Shown here: in pieces, positions 33,213 through 37,431 of the stretch
How the letters are laid out: each line of letters opens with the position of its first letter
Numbering within the stretch: position 1 is the stretch's first letter
Notes under the pieces: model-generated
The model's database searches: none
Told to the model about the DNA's origin: nothing
What the model saw: only the letters and a program-made list of their open reading frames with translations
Translations under genes and position numbers: made by a program
Assembly: GCA_034180345.1 (NCBI GenBank)
Contig: JAXFOQ010000007.1
Span: 1-37,431 of the forward strand
Direction: 5' to 3'
Length of the DNA stretch: 37,431 nucleotides
Origin: RGIG5681 sp034180345
Lineage (GTDB): Bacteria; Bacillota_I; Bacilli_A; Erysipelotrichales; Erysipelotrichaceae

Positions 33213-33767
33213 ATGAAACACTTTGAAACAGAGCCTTATAAGGTATTTGAACTCTTTAAAAAACAATGGGGACTTGTTACAACAGGAGAAATTGAACATT
33301 TTAATTCTTGTACGATAAGTTGGGGTAGCATGGGTACTTTATGGACAAGACCAAATAAAGATGGATCAATTATCACTGTGTATTTACATCCTAACCGCTA
33401 TACTCAAGAATTATTGCTTAAAAATGATTTTTTTACAGTTAGTTTTTTTCCTCAGGAATATCGTGAAAGCCTAACTTATATGGGTAGGCATTCTGGTCGT
33501 GATCAAAATAAGGCTGTAGCTGCTGGTTTAACTCCTATTGAAATTGCTGAAGGTATAACATATAAGGAGGCAAATTTGACCTTTTTATGTAAAAAGATCT
33601 ATCAACATCAATTCTCAAAGGAAGATTTAGCGGCTGATGTTCAAGAATATTACAAAAATAATGTAAGATCTTTCCCAACAGATCGAAATGGTAATTGGCA
33701 GCCACATTGGATGTTTATAGGAGAGATTATTAAGGTCTATGATGAATGCAATCTTTCAAATGAATAG
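33213..33767 (+). CDS. Flavin reductase-like (FMN-binding split-barrel) protein
   Basis: 184 residues with the flavin-reductase/DIM6-NTAB layout. It begins with W-G-L-V-T-T-G, then S-C-T-I-S-W-G-S-M-G-T-L-W, and has F-F-T-V-S-F-F and a later M-G-R-H-S-G-R-D-Q-N-K motif. This group binds FMN and is annotated as flavin reductases; the physiological substrate is not known. A ribosome binding site GAAGGA precedes the ATG. The small membrane gene follows 9 bases later. Confidence 0.8.
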   Translation: MKHFETEPYKVFELFKKQWGLVTTGEIEHFNSCTISWGSMGTLWTRPNKDGSIITVYLHPNRYTQELLLKNDFFTVSFFPQEYRESLTYMGRHSGRDQNKAVAAGLTPIEIAEGITYKEANLTFLCKKIYQHQFSKEDLAADVQEYYKNNVRSFPTDRNGNWQPHWMFIGEIIKVYDECNLSNE

Positions 33768-33776
33768 GAGGTATTT

Positions 33777-34100
33777 ATGAAAGAATTTATTAAAAAATAT
33801 TATGCCTACATGATGGTGGTTATAGGTTTTTATTTCTTGCCTTTACTAATGATTAAAGATACAGGCAGCGCTATTAGTGTCTTGATTTTGATGTTGCCAC
33901 TGATTATTTTTAATATATCTTTAATTTATGCTAAAGATATAGGTTTTAAGTGGTATTTCCCAATTTTTGTAGCCTTGTGTTGGCTACCGACTGTTTATCT
34001 TTATTATAACGAAAGTGCATTTATATACAGCGTTTTATATGGTGTTGTAAGTTTGTTGGGTCAAGGTATCGGATTTTTGTTTAAGCGATATTTAAAATAA
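33777..34100 (+). CDS. Small membrane protein, unknown
   Basis: 107 residues, four predicted helices (about 10-25, 32-52, 58-75 and 80-100) with very short loops and a basic tail. AGGAGG precedes the ATG. Probably co-transcribed with the flavin-reductase-like gene. I do not recognise its family. Confidence 0.6.
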   Translation: MKEFIKKYYAYMMVVIGFYFLPLLMIKDTGSAISVLILMLPLIIFNISLIYAKDIGFKWYFPIFVALCWLPTVYLYYNESAFIYSVLYGVVSLLGQGIGFLFKRYLK

Positions 34101-34106
34101 ACGGTT

Positions 34107-34787
34107 ATGGATATTAGAAACGAATTATTTAAATTACAAGATTTTGAATATGCTAAATTTCAGAGTAAACTTATCCCTAATATTAATGTTGATAAAATCA
34201 TTGGTGTCAGGGTTCCGTTACTAAGAAAATTGGCTTTAAGATGCATTAAAGAAAATACCTATCAACCATTTATCAATACCCTTCCGCATCAATATTATGA
34301 TGAGTATTTATTACATTCGCTAATTATTTCAAGTATCAAGAACTATGATGAATGTATCAGATTGTTGGAAGAATTATTACCGTATATGGATAATTGGGCA
34401 GTGTGTGATATTACTAATCCGAAAATATTTAATAAATACCACCATATTTTAATTAATGATATTTTAAGATGGCTCAATTCCAAAGATGAATATACATTAA
34501 GATTTGGTATAGTCATGTTGATGAGCCATTATCTTGGCGCTGATTTTAAAGCTGATTATTTAAAACTCCTGCTATTTATTAATGATGCCGATGATTATTA
34601 TGTTAAAATGGCTGCGGCTTGGTTTTATTCCACAGCACTTACTAAGAGGTGGGAAGATACTATTTGTTATTTGGAAAATAATCAACTTGATTTATGGATA
34701 CATAATAAGACCATTCAGAAAGCCTGTGATAGTTTGGTTGTTAGTAAGGAAGATAAAGAATATTTAAAATCATTGAAAAGAAAATAA
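34107..34787 (+). CDS. AlkD-like DNA alkylation repair protein
   Basis: 226 residues made of helical HEAT-like repeats, of the DNA alkylation repair enzyme family (AlkD type), which removes bulky alkylated bases. Family wording: I-G-V-R-V-P-L-L-R-K-L-A (32-43), M-D-N-W-A-V-C-D (about 93-100) and Y-Y-V-K-M-A-A-A-W-F-Y-S (about 163-174). No strong Shine-Dalgarno; a TAAAAT lies 8 bases before the ATG, so it may have its own near-leaderless promoter or be coupled to the upstream gene. Confidence 0.82.
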   Translation: MDIRNELFKLQDFEYAKFQSKLIPNINVDKIIGVRVPLLRKLALRCIKENTYQPFINTLPHQYYDEYLLHSLIISSIKNYDECIRLLEELLPYMDNWAVCDITNPKIFNKYHHILINDILRWLNSKDEYTLRFGIVMLMSHYLGADFKADYLKLLLFINDADDYYVKMAAAWFYSTALTKRWEDTICYLENNQLDLWIHNKTIQKACDSLVVSKEDKEYLKSLKRK

Positions 34788-34859
34788 ATTATCTATAATT
34801 ATCAATAAATGAAAATATTTTATTTTTATTTCATAATTTTTTACATTATTTACATTTTA

Positions 34860-34890
34860 ATGACAAAAGCTGATGAATACATGTTATAAT
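34860..34890 (+). promoter_or_regulatory. Extended -10 promoter of the NSS transporter
   Basis: TGACAA near 34861 and an extended -10, TGT-TATAAT (34885-34890), precede the ribosome binding site (AGGGGG) and the ATG at 34922. Unlike the leaderless candidates, a leader of about 25 nt remains. Confidence 0.6.
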
Positions 34891-34921
34891 TTTAACAATT
34901 TAATTATCAGGGGGTAATAGG

Positions 34922-36280
34922 ATGGAACGCGAAAAATTAGGTACTAGACTTGGGTTTATTCTACTTAGTGCTGGTTGTGCTATTGGTATTGGGAATGTTT
35001 GGAAATTTCCCTACATGGTCGGTCAAAATGGTGGTGGCATCTTTGTTTTGTTGTATATATTGTTTTTAATTATTTTTGGAGTTCCAATTATGGCCATGGA
35101 ATTTGCCTTGGGTCGAGCCGCTTATAAAAGTCCTGTAAAGTTATTCCAAAAGCTTGAAAAACCAGGCCAAAAATGGCATTTACACGGCTATGTATGTATG
35201 CTTGGAAACTACATTATTATGATGTTTTATACAACCGTTTCTGGTTGGATGCTTTATTATTTATACGCATCAATATCAGGTTCCTATACCAAACTTGATA
35301 GTAGTGGAATTGAAAAACTCTTTGAATCGCTATTAGCAAATCCTTGGATAATGATTTTATGTCTTTCGATTATCGTTATTGTCGCTTTTGTTATTCTTTC
35401 GATTGGACTACAAAATGGTCTTGAAAAAATCACTAAAAAAATGATGTTGATGTTGATAATTTTAATGGTGGTCCTAGCTATTAATAGTCTTTTCTTAAAG
35501 GGTGGTATTGATGGTCTTGTCTTTTACCTTAAACCCGACCTAAATCGGATGCAAGAGGTTGGTTTTGGTAATGTAGCAATCGGTGCGATGACACAGGCTT
35601 TTTTCACCCTTAGCATTGGTATTGGTTCAATGGCGATTTTTGGAAGTTATATCGATAAGAAACGTGCTTTACTAGGTGAGGCAATTAATGTTGCAGCCTT
35701 GGATACTTTTGTGGCTCTTTGTGCAGGTTTGATTATTTTTCCTGCTTGTATGGCTTATGGTGTTGATGTTAGTAGTGGACCTAAGTTATTGTTTATTACC
35801 TTGCCCAATGTTTTTAATGCCTTGCCATTTGGTCGTGTTTGGGGAAGTTTGTTTTTCTTATTTATGGTTTTTGCAGCCTTTTCTACAGTTTTAGCAGTAT
35901 CTGAAAATATTGTATCTTGTTGTATGGATTTATTTGGTTGGAGTCGTAAAAAAGCTGCCTTAATTAATGCGTTTATAATTATTATTATTTCTTTGCCTTG
36001 TGCCCTAGGTTTTAATGTGTTAAGTCATATTCATCCATTTGGTGGTAGCAGTAATATTTTAGATCTTGAGGATTTTATCGTTAGTAATTTATTATTGCCT
36101 TTAGGATCGATGGTATTCTTGATGTTTTGTGTCAGCAAATATGGTTTTGGTTGGAAGAATTTTATGAAGGAAGTTAATACTGGCAGTGGTCTTAAATTTA
36201 AAAATTATATGTATTATTATATGAAATTTGTACTACCAGTCATCGTTTTGATTGTTTTTGTGATTGGTTTTAAAAAATAA
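34922..36280 (+). CDS. Sodium:neurotransmitter symporter family transporter
   Basis: An NSS (LeuT-like) Na+-coupled amino acid transporter, 452 residues with 11 or so predicted helices, as is common in bacterial members. Helix 1 carries A-I-G-I-G-N-V-W-K-F-P-Y (about 20-31), the unwound substrate- and sodium-binding segment, and helix 3 has Y-T-T-V-S-G-W. The substrate is likely an amino acid, but which one cannot be read from the sequence. It is preceded by an AGGGGG site and a good promoter, and stands apart from the genes before it. Confidence 0.92.
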   Translation: MEREKLGTRLGFILLSAGCAIGIGNVWKFPYMVGQNGGGIFVLLYILFLIIFGVPIMAMEFALGRAAYKSPVKLFQKLEKPGQKWHLHGYVCMLGNYIIMMFYTTVSGWMLYYLYASISGSYTKLDSSGIEKLFESLLANPWIMILCLSIIVIVAFVILSIGLQNGLEKITKKMMLMLIILMVVLAINSLFLKGGIDGLVFYLKPDLNRMQEVGFGNVAIGAMTQAFFTLSIGIGSMAIFGSYIDKKRALLGEAINVAALDTFVALCAGLIIFPACMAYGVDVSSGPKLLFITLPNVFNALPFGRVWGSLFFLFMVFAAFSTVLAVSENIVSCCMDLFGWSRKKAALINAFIIIIISLPCALGFNVLSHIHPFGGSSNILDLEDFIVSNLLLPLGSMVFLMFCVSKYGFGWKNFMKEVNTGSGLKFKNYMYYYMKFVLPVIVLIVFVIGFKK

Positions 36281-36331
36281 TGAATTTTAATTATTATCTT
36301 TGGTGGTAATGAAAATAGGAATATAACATTT

Positions 36332-37431
36332 ATGAAATATAAAAAATATCTTACTGAAAAAAATGATGACGAATACGATTATCTTAAACTAGATTATAGT
36401 GAGCAGTTATTACTTAAACAAAAATTTATTAATAATTTGTTTAGGGGTTTTTATGTTGAAGATATTATCGGTATGGAAGAGCCTAAACATTACCGTCATA
36501 AGATATACGCTACCTTTGGTAAAAATAATAAATCGCAAACAATTTTAGGTATGTATAAACCACATACACACCATTTGATTAATAGTGATGATTCAATTAT
36601 CCAACATGAATTAGGAAATAAAATCCTTACTAGCATTTTGGAAATCGTGAGAAAATTACACATCGAACCCTATAACGAAGATTTAAGAATGGGTATTTTA
36701 AGGCATGTATATTTGAGAATATCATATTCAACTGGTAGGGTTATGTTGGTTTTGGTAATTGCCCAAAAAGAATTACCAGGTTCTAAAAAGTTGATTAAAT
36801 TGTTATTAGAAAAACATCCTGAGATTGAAACGATTATTTTAAATTATAATAATCGTAAAACTAGCGTGGTTTTAGGAGAAAAAGAAAAGGTTATCTATGG
36901 TCGAGGCTATATTATTGATGAACTTTTTGGAATTAAATTTAAAATTTCATCCAAGTCATTTTATCAAGTGAATCCTCTCCAAACAATAAAACTTTATGCT
37001 AAGGCAATGGAATTGGCACAGCTTAAAAAGGATGACTGTGTTCTGGATGCATGTTGTGGTATTGGGACTATCACCTTGGTTGTTGCTAAAAGTTGTAAGT
37101 ATGCTGTTGGGGTTGAGGTTGTTAAGCAGGCAATTGAAGATGCCAATAATAATGCCAAGATTAATAATATAGATAATGTCAGTTTTTATTGTGCCGATAT
37201 AAAAGATTTTATGCAACATAATCGTTATAAGTTTGATGTTGTTTTATTAGATCCTCCACGCATGGGATTGAATGAAAATTTTTTATTTTCATTAATAATG
37301 GCGAAGCCTAAGAAAATAGTTTATATTTCTTGTAATCCAATTACTCAAAAAAGAGATATTAAAATATTGATGGCTAAAGGATATGAGATAAATGAAATTG
37401 TACCGATTGATTTATTCCCTTATACTGAACA
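36332..37431 (+). CDS. TrmA/RlmD-family RNA methyltransferase without TRAM or Fe-S motif, partial
   Basis: 366 codons are visible and the frame is open at the window edge. The C-terminal domain is clear: F-Y-Q-V-N-P (about 211-216), V-L-D-A-C-C-G-I-G-T-I (SAM loop), L-L-D-P-P-R-M-G-L and the catalytic Y-I-S-C-N-P. The N-terminus is short: no TRAM domain and no cysteine cluster, where the other copy at 27825 has both. It starts at a Q-K-F-I-N-N-L-F region equivalent to residue 90 of that copy. It probably makes 5-methyluridine in rRNA or tRNA; the target is unknown. A weak AGGA site lies 11 bases before the ATG. Confidence 0.85.
   Translation, partial: MKYKKYLTEKNDDEYDYLKLDYSEQLLLKQKFINNLFRGFYVEDIIGMEEPKHYRHKIYATFGKNNKSQTILGMYKPHTHHLINSDDSIIQHELGNKILTSILEIVRKLHIEPYNEDLRMGILRHVYLRISYSTGRVMLVLVIAQKELPGSKKLIKLLLEKHPEIETIILNYNNRKTSVVLGEKEKVIYGRGYIIDELFGIKFKISSKSFYQVNPLQTIKLYAKAMELAQLKKDDCVLDACCGIGTITLVVAKSCKYAVGVEVVKQAIEDANNNAKINNIDNVSFYCADIKDFMQHNRYKFDVVLLDPPRMGLNENFLFSLIMAKPKKIVYISCNPITQKRDIKILMAKGYEINEIVPIDLFPYTE

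Noticed and set aside
1..37431. CRISPR array, tRNA or rRNA genes
   Set aside because: I saw no regularly spaced repeats and no cloverleaf or rRNA-like sequence on reading both strands by eye; a covariance search would be decisive.

Overview
This is a low-GC Firmicutes (Bacillota) chromosome segment, most like the Erysipelotrichia or a neighbouring deep branch of Bacilli. The evidence is strong AT bias; the Firmicutes order ybeY-dgkA-cdd-era-recO-glyQS-dnaG-rpoD-trmK; a single-chain glycyl-tRNA synthetase; gatCAB; the MEP-pathway enzyme IspG; and an LPXTG-anchored surface protein, which implies a Gram-positive wall. Several genes end in TGA (era, dnaG, vanY), so the standard bacterial code is used and not the Mycoplasma code. 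No strain or species can be named from sequence alone.

Layout. (1) 1-2957: the sortase-anchored tail of a surface protein, a WYL-type regulator, and a divergent pair made of a small membrane protein and an MntE-like cation diffusion facilitator. (2) 2967-7860: a XRE-cupin regulator with a palindromic operator, followed by overlapping potABCD genes for polyamine uptake. Its ATPase carries an unusual duplicated insert. (3) 8097-10083: a compact CASTOR/POLLUX-like ion channel and, convergent to it, ispG. (4) 10177-18120: the housekeeping block for rRNA maturation, undecaprenol recycling, nucleoside salvage, recombination repair, glycyl-tRNA charging, primase, primary sigma factor and a tRNA methyltransferase. 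(5) 18153-21943: a YtrA-like GntR regulator, ABC ATPase, ABC permease and VanY-type D,D-carboxypeptidase, all overlapping; this looks like a cell-envelope stress unit. (6) 21946-29135: ligA, gatCAB, an unrecognised single-pass membrane protein and an RlmCD-type rRNA methyltransferase.

(7) 29136-33118 is the accessory region. It holds a structured intergenic segment, a decayed IS30-family element with nearly intact ends, a promoter driving a 21-residue peptide, a secreted bacteriocin-like precursor and a small two-helix putative immunity protein, a decayed IS3-family remnant, and the C-terminal stump of an ABC exporter. I read it as the relic of a bacteriocin locus broken by insertion sequences. 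(8) 33213-37431: a flavin-reductase-like protein, a small membrane protein, an AlkD-like repair protein, an NSS sodium symporter and a second TrmA-family methyltransferase that runs off the window.

One theme crosses regions. Several unit-leading genes (the WYL gene, ispG, ybeY, gatC and the membrane protein at 27085) lack a Shine-Dalgarno sequence and instead have a -10 box, usually extended with TGn, 6-7 nt before the ATG. This suggests leaderless transcription. The clearest protein oddity is the tandem Ig-like, surface-protein-type insert in the cytoplasmic PotA ATPase.
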